Source: Actinomyces graevenitzii C83
Lineage (GTDB): Bacteria; Actinomycetota; Actinomycetes; Actinomycetales; Actinomycetaceae
Assembly: GCF_000239695.1 (NCBI RefSeq)
Contig: NZ_JH470338.1
Location: 686,328-750,327, forward strand
Length of the DNA: 64,000 nucleotides
Reading direction: 5' to 3'
Each line of letters starts with the position of its first letter. Position 1 is the first letter of the stretch. This document shows positions 26,495 through 34,501 of the stretch, one piece after another. The translations under genes were made by a program, and so were the position numbers. The notes under the pieces are model-generated. The model did no database searches and was not told where the DNA came from. It saw nothing but the letters and a program-made list of their open reading frames with translations.

Positions 26495-27004
26495 CTAAAT
26501 CCACATATCTGAAGCGCCACGACTGACCACGTCAGTCACTATTGCCCCGCCGGAAGCTAGTTCCTTCCAAGAGCCCACTACTTCCAAGATAACAGCGGTG
26601 GCGGTAGAGACCCCGAAAGAAATTTGCCGGGCCAACGCACTTTCGCCGTCGAGCCCATAGGCAAGCGCAGAGACCGTGGGCTCGTGACCCACAATCATCA
26701 CGCTTGTAACCGACTCGTCAATTAAGTGAATCAAATCTAGCCACTGCTGGGGGCCACCGCTGTAAATCGCATCTTCTTGGCAGTAACTGCGGGGAAGCAG
26801 GGAGCCAATCAGGGGTTCTGCGGTTTGCTGGGCCCGCTTGGCGGGGCTAATTATCATCAAATCGAGTCGGTCTAAACGCTGCGCTAATTCGAGTCCAAGC
26901 TGCAATGCTTGACGCTGTCCAGTTTTGGTTAGGGAACGTTCGGCGTCCTGGATCGCGCCGTATTCGGCTTTCGCGTGCCGCACTAAGATCAACCGTTTAG
27001 CCAT
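26495..27004 (-). CDS. sixA: SixA-type histidine phosphatase
   Basis: The RHG motif LVRHAKAEY (residues 7-15) with the catalytic His, and VGHEPTVSAL with the second His, mark a 169-residue histidine phosphatase of the SixA subgroup. Relatives remove phosphate from phosphohistidine or from small metabolites. Both AAAGG two bases before ATG and TAAACT seven bases before it are present, so leaderless expression is possible. The flanks up to the DUF1963 gene hold only short weak hairpins. Confidence 0.85.
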   Translation of the reverse strand: MAKRLILVRHAKAEYGAIQDAERSLTKTGQRQALQLGLELAQRLDRLDLMIISPAKRAQQTAEPLIGSLLPRSYCQEDAIYSGGPQQWLDLIHLIDESVTSVMIVGHEPTVSALAYGLDGESALARQISFGVSTATAVILEVVGSWKELASGGAIVTDVVSRGASDMWI

Positions 27005-27017
27005 AGCCTTTAGTTTA
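27005..27017 (-). promoter_or_regulatory. -10 element of a possible leaderless promoter for sixA
   Basis: TAAACT (minus strand 27017-27012) lies seven bases before ATG 27004. AAAGG in the spacer is too close to the ATG to be a good ribosome-binding site. Confidence 0.4.
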
Positions 27018-27089
27018 TTGTTCTATTGTTTGAATAGCTATTGGTTCAGGTCACTTTGTCGAAGTTTGACGTAGATTACGATCATTGCT

Positions 27090-27800
27090 TCAGTTACCCA
27101 CTCCCATAGCCCCATCTACATGCAGGATCTGCCCGTTAACGTAGGCGGCGTCGTCGCTAAGCAAAAAAGCTACTGGTCCGGCCACATCCTGGGGCGTGCC
27201 CGGCCTGGCGGCGCCGGTGCGTTGCAGGTAGCGTTCTTGCTGGCGCGGGCTTAGCGACTGAGTCATGGGGGTTTGGATATAACCGGGGGCCACCGCATTA
27301 ACCGTGATAGCACGCCGACCCACCTCCAGCGCCAGCGATTTCACCAGCCCCTCCAGAGCGCCCTTCGCGGCCCCATAGGCGCTTAAACCCGCCATACCGC
27401 TTTGAGCCACCACTGAGGAAAGCAGCACAATCCGCCCCCAACGCGCCCTGACCATGCCCGGCAGTAGCAGGCTAATAGCCTCATAGTTAGCCAGGTAGTG
27501 CAGGCGCAGTTGGGTATTTACCTGCTCCAAGTCGGCGCGGGCAGCCAGCTGCTCATAGGTGGTTCCAGCCGCCCCCACATAAGCGTCGACGCCGCCAAGC
27601 AGGTTTTGGGCTTGGGTGATAGCCTCCCCTACCCCGTCCTCTGCCAGGTCAGCGCTTACACCCAGGGCACCCTCGGGCACCCAACCAGTACGGCTAATGC
27701 CCACCACCTGCCAGCCCTCGGCTACCAAACGCTCAGCTATGGCCTGCCCGATGCCGCTGGAGGCGCCGGTGACGAGAGCGCGGCGTAAATGCTTAGTCAT
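27090..27800 (-). CDS. Short-chain dehydrogenase/reductase (FabG-like)
   Basis: This Rossmann-fold oxidoreductase of 236 residues has the nucleotide motif TGASSGIGQA (residues 10-19), the catalytic Ser in LLSSVVAQSG, YGAAKGA with Tyr and Lys, and VNAVAPGYIQTPM. The family reduces 3-oxoacyl-ACP or other carbonyls with NAD(P)H; the substrate here is not evident. It overlaps the HIT gene by 8 bp and is probably translationally coupled to it. Confidence 0.88.
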   Translation of the reverse strand: MTKHLRRALVTGASSGIGQAIAERLVAEGWQVVGISRTGWVPEGALGVSADLAEDGVGEAITQAQNLLGGVDAYVGAAGTTYEQLAARADLEQVNTQLRLHYLANYEAISLLLPGMVRARWGRIVLLSSVVAQSGMAGLSAYGAAKGALEGLVKSLALEVGRRAITVNAVAPGYIQTPMTQSLSPRQQERYLQRTGAARPGTPQDVAGPVAFLLSDDAAYVNGQILHVDGAMGVGN

Positions 27801-28224
27801 TGGCGGGCACGAACTGCGCCCAGCCGTTTTCGCGCAAAGCCGCGCGTAGCTTGTCCATGGCGGCCGCGATCTTTTCTAGCGGTTCACCCTGGCGCACCTT
27901 GGTGGAGTCTAGATCCCCGCCCTGGTAGATCGGCAATACGTGCAGGTGCAGGTGGTCCACATCAAAACCCACAATTGCTAAGCCGCTACGTGGAGCATCA
28001 AAAGCCTTAACCTGGGCCTGGCCAATGCGCTTAGCTACCACGGTTAGGTGTGCCAGCAGCTCATCACTGGCCTCCAGGTAGGAGGACACTTCCTGACGCG
28101 GCACCACTAGCACATGCCCATCGGTGTGAGGGTTGATGTCGGCAAAGGCCACACACTGGTCATCTGCCCATACGAAATTACCGGGGATCTGTCCGTCAAT
28201 GATTTTGGTGAAAATGCTAGCCAT
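27793..28224 (-). CDS. HIT-family nucleotide hydrolase
   Basis: This 143-residue protein has the histidine triad HLHLHVLP near residue 100 and the N-terminal FTKIIDGQIPGNFVW segment of the Hint/HinT branch. Members cleave phosphoramidates or adenylated compounds such as AMP-lysine. The last 8 bp overlap the SDR gene. CAAAAT lies six bases before the ATG, so a leaderless start is possible. Confidence 0.9.
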   Translation of the reverse strand: MASIFTKIIDGQIPGNFVWADDQCVAFADINPHTDGHVLVVPRQEVSSYLEASDELLAHLTVVAKRIGQAQVKAFDAPRSGLAIVGFDVDHLHLHVLPIYQGGDLDSTKVRQGEPLEKIAAAMDKLRAALRENGWAQFVPAND

Positions 28225-28242
28225 GGCTTTATTTTGCCTTAT

Positions 28243-28911
28243 TTAGCTGGTCAAAGTGTCTAGACGCAGCCACAGACTTTCATTGTCTACCCACAGCTGG
28301 CGTCCCTGACATTCAATTTGTGCCAGCTGCCTGCCCGCCGGACCCGGTTTGCGGGCCAACAGTTTAAGGGTGCAGTCCAGACCCATGGCGGCCTGGCTTA
28401 ACGCACGCAGCAGTTGGGCGTCGTCGGCAATGCGAGCTAAAGCCGCACTTTGCCCAATTTCCAGCTGGGCTAGGCGTACCAAAGCGGGGCGTTCAATAGT
28501 GCCATCTGCACGCGGAATCGGGTCACCATGCGGATCTCGGGTGGGGTAACCCAGGCGCTGCTCTAGGCGTTCGAGCAGGCGATTAGAAACCGAATGCTCC
28601 AGCACTTCGGCCTCCTGATGTACCTCATCCCAGTCAAAACCCAGCTCTTGTACTAAGAAAGTTTCCAAAATCCGGTGGCGCCTAACCATTACCAAGGCGC
28701 GCTGCTGACCCAGCTCAGATAAGGTGACCGGTTTATAGGGTTGATGCACCAGCAAACCCATCTCCACCAGGCGTGAAACATTCTCCGACGCGGTCGAGTT
28801 AGCCACCTGCATACGTTTAGCTAAGGCGGTCACTGAAGCCGAGCCGCCCCACTCTTCTAAGGCCCATACCGCTTTTAGGTAGTCCTGGGTGACGGTAGAG
28901 TCAGTGCTCAT
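28243..28911 (-). CDS. DtxR/MntR-family metal-dependent transcriptional repressor
   Basis: The N-terminal winged helix (residues 5-65: VTQDYLKAVWALEEW ... STASENVSRLVEMGLL) is followed by a dimerisation domain with metal ligands in VRRHRILETFLVQ and EVLEHSVSNRLLERL, and a C-terminal FeoA/SH3-like segment (to 222). Such regulators use Mn or Fe as co-repressor. ATG 28911 overlaps the VKOR stop by four bases (ATGA), so the two are translationally coupled. The longer open frame upstream lies inside the VKOR gene and is rejected. Confidence 0.9.
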   Translation of the reverse strand: MSTDSTVTQDYLKAVWALEEWGGSASVTALAKRMQVANSTASENVSRLVEMGLLVHQPYKPVTLSELGQQRALVMVRRHRILETFLVQELGFDWDEVHQEAEVLEHSVSNRLLERLEQRLGYPTRDPHGDPIPRADGTIERPALVRLAQLEIGQSAALARIADDAQLLRALSQAAMGLDCTLKLLARKPGPAGRQLAQIECQGRQLWVDNESLWLRLDTLTS

Positions 28912-29579
28912 CCCAGCACCGCCTGCCACTGCTGCCACAGACCAAAGACAATAGCCAACACGATCAGCAAATAGGTAAGTCCTACCAGCCACCACCGTGC
29001 CTTATATAGGGTGCGGCTAGCAGTTTCTTTTAAGGGTAGGGCACCTTCGACGGCGCAGCGAGCCAGCAGGGTCCAAGCCATGGGGATAGTGGCCGCCCAT
29101 AGCACCATGCACCAGGGGCATAGTTTGTTAAGCACCCACACTGATTGGCTTACGAACCAGAGCACAAAGCCTAGATTTACGACGGCGCCGGCGGCTAATC
29201 CCTGCCAGATCCAACGCGGCAGCTTAACTTGCGCCCCAATCAAGGCCGCCAAAACCACAAAGGCACTGTAAGCCATGGCCCCTACAAAGGCGTTGGGCAC
29301 GCCCAGCAGGTTACCCTGCCAGATGGTGAGCGAGGCGCCGCAAGACACCAGCGGGTTAATGTCGCACGAAAGCTGGGTGAGCGGGTTTTTTAGCTGAGCC
29401 ATCTCAGCAGCGATCAGCTCCCAGCTGACAGCCAGTGCCACTAGGCTAGCTAGGCCCATGCCAAGCGCGAATGTTTTAGCTGAGCCGACTGCAAAATCAT
29501 CGCGTTCCTGCTCAGCAATGTATGCCTCAAGCTCTTGTTGGCTCATAGCATCAATATCAGCTTCGCTGGGGTATGCCAC
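28908..29579 (-). CDS. Vitamin K epoxide reductase family protein (VKOR)
   Basis: This 223-residue membrane protein has five helices. It carries the loop cysteines in LSCDINPLVSCG and the active-site CPWC, as in bacterial VKORs that reoxidise DsbA-like thiol oxidases with quinone. No Dsb partner is next to it. I chose GTG 29579 because AAGGA lies 7 bases upstream; the longer TTG start has no such site. The 3' end overlaps the DtxR-type gene by four bases. Confidence 0.9.
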   Translation of the reverse strand: MAYPSEADIDAMSQQELEAYIAEQERDDFAVGSAKTFALGMGLASLVALAVSWELIAAEMAQLKNPLTQLSCDINPLVSCGASLTIWQGNLLGVPNAFVGAMAYSAFVVLAALIGAQVKLPRWIWQGLAAGAVVNLGFVLWFVSQSVWVLNKLCPWCMVLWAATIPMAWTLLARCAVEGALPLKETASRTLYKARWWLVGLTYLLIVLAIVFGLWQQWQAVLG

Positions 29580-29664
29580 CGCATTTTCCTTCGTAAAAGC
29601 CTGCAAATTAACTACTAAAGGCTACCTTATCGCCGCTGGCCCACGCCTGATTGTGCCTATAGCA

Positions 29665-29691
29665 AAGCGACCCGGCTAGACCGGGTCGCTT
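29665..29691. terminator. Intrinsic terminator between the HAD and VKOR genes
   Basis: A perfect 11-bp stem (29665-29675 with 29681-29691) and 5-base loop. It is the only strong hairpin between the HAD gene stop and the VKOR gene start on the minus strand. Confidence 0.7.
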
Positions 29692-29740
29692 AAGCTTGAG
29701 CCTAGCTGTTTGAGGGGGTGGCTCACGTGAGGTTTGGATC

Positions 29741-29805
29741 GCTTGCAGGCTTGGCCAGTTTGAAAGCTCAGCTAGCTTGCAGGCTTGGCCAGTTTGAAAA
29801 CTCAG
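29741..29805. repeat. Two 31-bp direct repeats, period 34
   Basis: Copies at 29741-29771 and 29775-29805 differ at one base (G or A near the end). The second copy includes the stop codon of the minus-strand HAD gene, so the spare copy could be a duplicated gene end. Confidence 0.85.
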
Positions 29806-30578
29806 GCCTTAGCGGCAGCAATGCGCTGGGCTAGAGCGGTGACGTAGGCAGCGGTGTCTTCCCAACCGGTAACTGCGTGGGTACGCACCCCCATAGCCTT
29901 AACCGGGTAGTCGTTGCCGTCGGGGTCTAGACGGTCACCGATGAAGAGCATGTCATCTAGGGAAATGCCGGTTTGCTCAGACAGGGCGCGCATACCGTAA
30001 GCCTTGTCTACACCTTTGAGGGTGATGTCCACGCTAGTAGAACCACCAGAGCGCACTTCCAGCTCAGGCAGGTAGGCGGCAACGGCTTCACGCAGGGTGT
30101 TCTTCTTTTCGCCGGTGGGGTCCCAAGCCTTCTTGGCTTCTAGCGGGGCCTCCTGACCTAGGGCGGAGAAGGTGATCTGGGAGCCACGGTCTTCAAGGAT
30201 GTCGCCCCAAGTTTGGCTTTCCCACAGCCCTAGGCGCTTAGCTTCACGCTCTACCGCTTCCAGGGCGGCGTCGCGCTGAGCCTCAGAGAGGTCGTGAGCG
30301 TAAACCAGGCCCCAGTCGGAGCCATCCCAGGTGTAGTAGCGAGTACCACAGGTGGGCATCAAGTGCAAAGCTGCCAGTTCGGCGTCGTTAGCGTGCAGGT
30401 TAGTCAGCACCTGGTTGCGGAACTGGCCCATCTGGCCACCGGAAATAATGCATACGGGAACCACGTCTAGTAGCTGACGCAGAGCCTGAGCCATGGGAGC
30501 AGGCATCGGGGATTTTGAGGGAGCCAGCGTATCGTCTAGATCAAAAGCGACGAGGGCAGGCACAAAAGAATCGGTCAT
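29802..30578 (-). CDS. HAD-IIB phosphatase resembling eukaryotic-type phosphomannomutase
   Basis: The HAD motifs are FDLDDTLAPS (residues 11-20, two catalytic Asp), CIISGGQMGQF (motif II Ser), Lys in LKGVDKAYGM, and FIGDRLDPDGNDYPV (motif IV). The last stretch and SGGSTSVDIT resemble the phosphomannomutase branch of class IIB. A sugar-phosphate phosphatase or mutase is plausible; the exact substrate is unknown. ATG 30578 is preceded by AGG at four bases and AAGAAT at seven. Confidence 0.78.
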   Translation of the reverse strand: MTDSFVPALVAFDLDDTLAPSKSPMPAPMAQALRQLLDVVPVCIISGGQMGQFRNQVLTNLHANDAELAALHLMPTCGTRYYTWDGSDWGLVYAHDLSEAQRDAALEAVEREAKRLGLWESQTWGDILEDRGSQITFSALGQEAPLEAKKAWDPTGEKKNTLREAVAAYLPELEVRSGGSTSVDITLKGVDKAYGMRALSEQTGISLDDMLFIGDRLDPDGNDYPVKAMGVRTHAVTGWEDTAAYVTALAQRIAAAKA

Positions 30579-30692
30579 AGAACCTATTCTTACGTGCCCA
30601 CCCTCAGTTACCAAAGAGGTGTTAACCACCCTTGGCGCAAATCTCAGTCTTAGCCTTGCTCAAAAGAGTTTAAAGCCAAGCGTGTGGCGCAG

Positions 30693-30839
30693 CTATTCCT
30701 GCTCGCTGGACAGCACCTGAGCGACAGTTTCAGCTGCCTCCGCACGGTTTTTGCGCACTAGCGCTACCGTTGCGGCGATCAGACCGCCCCAGATAACCAC
30801 TACGGAGAAAAGCATCAAAGCGATTGCTGAAGTGTTCAT
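30693..30839 (-). CDS. metS: MetS-like small subunit of an NSS amino-acid importer
   Basis: This 48-residue protein has one membrane helix, ALMLFSVVVIWGGLIAATVAL, followed by a charged tail. It matches the MetS-type small subunits that accompany MetP in actinobacteria. Its ATG lies 18 bp after the metP stop codon on the same strand and AAGGAAAG lies upstream. In Corynebacterium glutamicum MetP needs MetS for methionine and alanine uptake. The gene is easily missed because of its size. Confidence 0.85.
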   Translation of the reverse strand: MNTSAIALMLFSVVVIWGGLIAATVALVRKNRAEAAETVAQVLSSEQE

Positions 30840-30857
30840 TGCTTCTTTCCTTATCTG

Positions 30858-32504
30858 TTAGGCCTGGGCGCTAGAAGCAGCTTCGGCGTCGGAAGTAACT
30901 TCCTTAGCATCTGACTTTTGAGCCGGGGCGGGCACACCCGCGTGGCTGTACTCAGCGCCTTCTTCATCCTGAGCGGTGAAGCTGTCCACATTGGTACGCC
31001 ACGGAGCCCAGGTCAGTGCAATGGTGGCCACTACGGATACCGCCAGCATGCCCCAACCGAAGATACCTTCAAAGCCACGCGAGTAGTTCTTGGGGTCATA
31101 GCCATTTTCAATGTAGCCCAAGACGGTGTCACCCATCATGTATGCCAGCAGGATCGGCAGAGCCGCGCCCACAATAACAATCCACCACGTGCCCACGAAC
31201 TTGGTGTCAGAGACCTTGTTCAGGTGCTTACGCAGCATAGGCAGCTTGCGCAGGATTACACCGGTGACTGCCGACATGATAATGGCCGAGCTGAGCACAC
31301 CAACCTGGTTAATGTAGGCGTCGACGACGTCGAGAGAGTAGACACCCGAGGTGGTACCGAAAACGAATACGGAAACCACAGCAGCAGGAATACCCACAAC
31401 CAGGGCAGCCTTAAGCGGGGTGGTACCCATCTTTTCAGCAGCAGCCGCACCTACCACCTGCAGCAGAGAGATCAGCGAGGTGATACCGGCCAGGGTCAGT
31501 GAAAGGAAGAAGAGGATACCGAACAGGGCTCCACCAGGCATTTCGTTAATAATGGTGGGGAAGGTGATGAAGGACAGGGAGATACCGGTCAGGCCCTGCA
31601 GCTTGTCAACACCCACGCCCTGCTGGTGAGCCATAAAGCCCAGGGTACCGAACACACCAAAACCAGCCAGTACCTCGAAGGAGGAGTTAGCGAATGCGGC
31701 TACCAGACCGGTACCCACCAGGTTGGTCTTCTTGGGCAGGTAGGAGGCGTAGGTCAGCATGATGCCGAAACCAATAGAGAGCGAGTAGAAGATCTGTGAG
31801 TAAGCCGCAACCCACACCTTGGGGTCACCCAGAGAATCGAAGTTGGGGGTCCACAGGGCGTTAAGGCCGTCTACTGCACCGGGCAGGAACAGGGCGCGCA
31901 CTACCAGCACTACGAACAGCAGCACCAGCAGGGGAAGGAAGACCTTGTTAGCGCGCTCAACACCGCCGGCTACACCCTTACCGATAACGGCAATAACCAC
32001 GGCCCACACCACTACCAGGGGAATAACCACGTCCCACACCGGGCTGGAGTCATAACCAACCGTGCTGGCCACGTGCAGGAACTTGTTGAAGAAGAAGTCC
32101 TTGGCACCATCTTTGTCCTGATCCCAGGCGGTGTTAACCGAGTAGAAGGTGTAACGCAGGGACCAGCCGATAATCACGGCGTAGTAGGTCATGATGACGA
32201 AGCAGACCACTACGTGCCACCAGCCCAGCCATTCCCAGCGCTTGGACATGCGACGGAATACTGCCGGGGAGGATCCACGGTAGCGGTGGCCGACAGCGTA
32301 GTCGAGCAGTAGGAAGGGAACACCGGCAGTTAGCAGCGCTACCACATAGGGAATCATGAAGGCGCCGCCACCATTGGAGTAGGTCACGCCGGGGAAACGC
32401 CAGATGTTACCAAGACCGATTGCAGAGCCGATGGCGGCCATGAGGAAACCAAACTGGCTCCCCCACTGCTCGCGTGCCGGGCTCTTGCCGGAGTTCGAAG
32501 ACAT
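30858..32504 (-). CDS. metP: Sodium-dependent NSS-family amino-acid symporter (MetP)
   Basis: This LeuT-fold transporter of 548 residues opens with WGSQFGFLMAAIGSAIGLGNIWRFP, which holds the family's Na+ and substrate-binding unwound helix. About 12 membrane helices follow; the C-terminal 45 residues are hydrophilic. It imports an amino acid with Na+; the adjoining metS gene points to methionine and alanine. AGGTAGCTA precedes the ATG. The gene is followed directly by metS. Confidence 0.9.
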   Translation of the reverse strand: MSSNSGKSPAREQWGSQFGFLMAAIGSAIGLGNIWRFPGVTYSNGGGAFMIPYVVALLTAGVPFLLLDYAVGHRYRGSSPAVFRRMSKRWEWLGWWHVVVCFVIMTYYAVIIGWSLRYTFYSVNTAWDQDKDGAKDFFFNKFLHVASTVGYDSSPVWDVVIPLVVVWAVVIAVIGKGVAGGVERANKVFLPLLVLLFVVLVVRALFLPGAVDGLNALWTPNFDSLGDPKVWVAAYSQIFYSLSIGFGIMLTYASYLPKKTNLVGTGLVAAFANSSFEVLAGFGVFGTLGFMAHQQGVGVDKLQGLTGISLSFITFPTIINEMPGGALFGILFFLSLTLAGITSLISLLQVVGAAAAEKMGTTPLKAALVVGIPAAVVSVFVFGTTSGVYSLDVVDAYINQVGVLSSAIIMSAVTGVILRKLPMLRKHLNKVSDTKFVGTWWIVIVGAALPILLAYMMGDTVLGYIENGYDPKNYSRGFEGIFGWGMLAVSVVATIALTWAPWRTNVDSFTAQDEEGAEYSHAGVPAPAQKSDAKEVTSDAEAASSAQA

Positions 32505-32540
32505 TAGCTACCTGTCTTTCATGCCGATAGATACACAGAA

Positions 32541-32570
32541 GGCCGCACCAACAGTTGCGTCGGTGCGACC
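32541..32570 (-). terminator. Probable terminator of the aldo-keto reductase gene
   Basis: A 9-bp stem with one wobble (32541-32549 with 32562-32570) lies between the reductase stop and metP. No T run follows. It could alternatively be a leader hairpin of metP. Confidence 0.45.
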
Positions 32571-32699
32571 TAGTAGCTAATAAGCTAAGCGCGTATTCCG
32601 CTTACGTCACCCCCTGTTCATATAGTGAGACAACGTACCAGAGTTTTGTTTCATTTTGACAATGAAGCCGCGCTTCACTTGTAGTTTTCTGACTGATTT

Positions 32700-33542
32700 T
32701 TAGAGCCAGTCATAATCAGGGTGCTTACCGCTACGGCCAGCCTCACCCTGATCCAGCGAAGAGATCAGTTCCATCTGCTGGCTGCTTAGCTCAAAGCCAT
32801 CAATATCCAAGTTGGCAGCAATGCGCGCCGGGGTAACCGACTTGGGGATAACTACGTTACCAAGCTGAATATGCCAGCGTAGCACCGCCTGAGCTGGGGT
32901 TACTCCCAATTGCTGCGCTACCGTGGTGACCTGCGGGGTGTCAAAGACGCGTCCCCGCGCCAGCGGCGACCACGCGGTTACCGCAATGCCGTGTTGGCGG
33001 CAGTAATCGGCGCTGGGGCGGTTCATGAACTGCGGGTGCAGTTCAATCTGGTTGTTAACCGGCATTACCCCGGTGGCCTGGCTGATGCGCTCAATGTGCT
33101 CGGGCAGGAAGTTTGACACTCCAATTGAGCGCAAACGGCCATCTTCAAGCAGCTTAGTCATGGCCTTCCAGGTGGCCACCATGTCCAGGTCTGCACGGTT
33201 AGGCATGGGCCAGTGCACTAGGAATAAGTCCACATAGTCGCAGCCCAGCTTGGCTAGAGACTCATCGAAGGAACGGTCAACATCAGCGGGAGCGTGGTTG
33301 TTGTTGTTTAGCTTGGTGGTTACGTATAGCTGCTCGCGGCTAACTAGCCCGTCAGCGATAGCCTTGCCAATGCCTTGGCCTACTTCAGCCTCATTAAAGT
33401 ACAGCTGGGCAGTGTCGATGTGGCGGTAGCCGTAGCTGATGGCTGTATACACCGCGTCGCTGGCCTGTTCAGGGCTGACTTTGTAGGTACCAAAGCCAAC
33501 TTGGGGCATGAATGTGTGGTTATTTAGTTCTACTTCCAGCAT
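32700..33542 (-). CDS. Aldo/keto reductase
   Basis: This 280-residue TIM barrel has the NADPH-dependent reductase signatures GYRHIDTAQLYFNEAEVG (catalytic Asp and Tyr), TTKLNN with Lys, the LFLVHWPMP with His, and GVSNFLPEHI. It resembles 2,5-diketo-gluconate reductase-type enzymes that reduce many aldehydes. TAGGCT lies six bases before ATG 33542, with no Shine-Dalgarno. Confidence 0.9.
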   Translation of the reverse strand: MLEVELNNHTFMPQVGFGTYKVSPEQASDAVYTAISYGYRHIDTAQLYFNEAEVGQGIGKAIADGLVSREQLYVTTKLNNNNHAPADVDRSFDESLAKLGCDYVDLFLVHWPMPNRADLDMVATWKAMTKLLEDGRLRSIGVSNFLPEHIERISQATGVMPVNNQIELHPQFMNRPSADYCRQHGIAVTAWSPLARGRVFDTPQVTTVAQQLGVTPAQAVLRWHIQLGNVVIPKSVTPARIAANLDIDGFELSSQQMELISSLDQGEAGRSGKHPDYDWL

Positions 33543-33554
33543 GTATTAAGCCTA
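33543..33554 (-). promoter_or_regulatory. -10 element of a leaderless promoter for the aldo-keto reductase
   Basis: TAGGCT (minus strand 33554-33549) is six bases upstream of ATG 33542. The divergent Cof gene has the same hexamer at 33613-33618 seven bases before its own ATG. Confidence 0.5.
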
Positions 33555-33612
33555 GTTAGTAAGCCCTACTGCTGTTAAGTAAAAGACCTAGGTTTGTAGC
33601 AAAGAGTCGGGA

Positions 33613-33625
33613 TAGGCTAAGTGCC
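33613..33625 (+). promoter_or_regulatory. -10 element of a leaderless promoter for the Cof-type gene
   Basis: TAGGCT at 33613-33618 is followed by seven bases and ATG 33626. No ribosome-binding site is present. Confidence 0.45.
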
Positions 33626-34501
33626 ATGCTGATTTTGTGCGATGTAGATGGAACTGTAGTCGATAACAACCAGTTAGTCCCCGACTCTGCACGCACAGCC
33701 CTGGCTCAGGCTAAGGCCAATGGTCACACCCTGATGCTGTGCACTGGGCGTTCTATGCCTGAAGTTTATGATTTCTTGTGGGACCTGGGTTTTTCCGGCA
33801 TTGTTGCAGCTAACGGTAGCTACGTGAAAATCGGTGAGCAGGTAGTGGTTGATAACCGCATTCCAGCTGAGTTAGTGCTGCAAGTAAGTAAATTTTTGGA
33901 GGAGTCTGGGGGCACTTATGTGTGGCAGTCTCCCGATAAAATTAATGCCTCCGACGGCGCCTGGAAGGTATTTGGCTTTACTACCGAGGAGCAGGTGCTA
34001 GCAGCTGCACGCGGCGAAGATGGCCATGACTGGGAAAAGCAGCCGGCCTCTCACGGCGGTAACTGGCAGGCCTATATTCGCCAGGTACTTCCCTATGTGC
34101 AGCCGGGTCTGCCCACTGACCCCAACAAGGTGACTTTCACTTTGGCAGCCAACAGCCCAGTCACGCTAGATGATATGCGTGAGCGTTGGGGTGACTACTT
34201 CGAGGTAGTGGACGGCTCCTACGACCCTGGCAATGGCTCTCGCGGCGGCGAGATTGTGCTTAAGGGCAACACTAAAGCCAGCGGCATGTTGGCGGCAGCT
34301 AAATACCTGGGGGTTGGTATCGACCAGGTGGTGGCTATCGGCGACTCTAGCAATGACCTAGAGGTACTAGAGGCAGCCGGCCTAGGTATTTGCATGGGTA
34401 ACGGCACCGCTGCAGCTAAAGCCGCCGCCGACTGGATTAGCACCGACATTCACGACGACGGCCTGGCTAACGCCCTGCGTTACGCGGGGGCTATTGCTTA
34501 A
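33626..34501 (+). CDS. Cof-type HAD-IIB phosphatase
   Basis: This 291-residue HAD hydrolase has LCDVDGTVVDNN (motif I), MLCTGRSMPEV (motif II), the Lys in EIVLKGNTKASGM, and AIGDSSNDLEVLEAAGLGICMGNG (motif IV). Members dephosphorylate sugar phosphates and flavin mononucleotide-like compounds. The stop codon shares the TTAA at 34498-34501 with that of the convergent TauE gene. Confidence 0.88.
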   Translation: MLILCDVDGTVVDNNQLVPDSARTALAQAKANGHTLMLCTGRSMPEVYDFLWDLGFSGIVAANGSYVKIGEQVVVDNRIPAELVLQVSKFLEESGGTYVWQSPDKINASDGAWKVFGFTTEEQVLAAARGEDGHDWEKQPASHGGNWQAYIRQVLPYVQPGLPTDPNKVTFTLAANSPVTLDDMRERWGDYFEVVDGSYDPGNGSRGGEIVLKGNTKASGMLAAAKYLGVGIDQVVAIGDSSNDLEVLEAAGLGICMGNGTAAAKAAADWISTDIHDDGLANALRYAGAIA

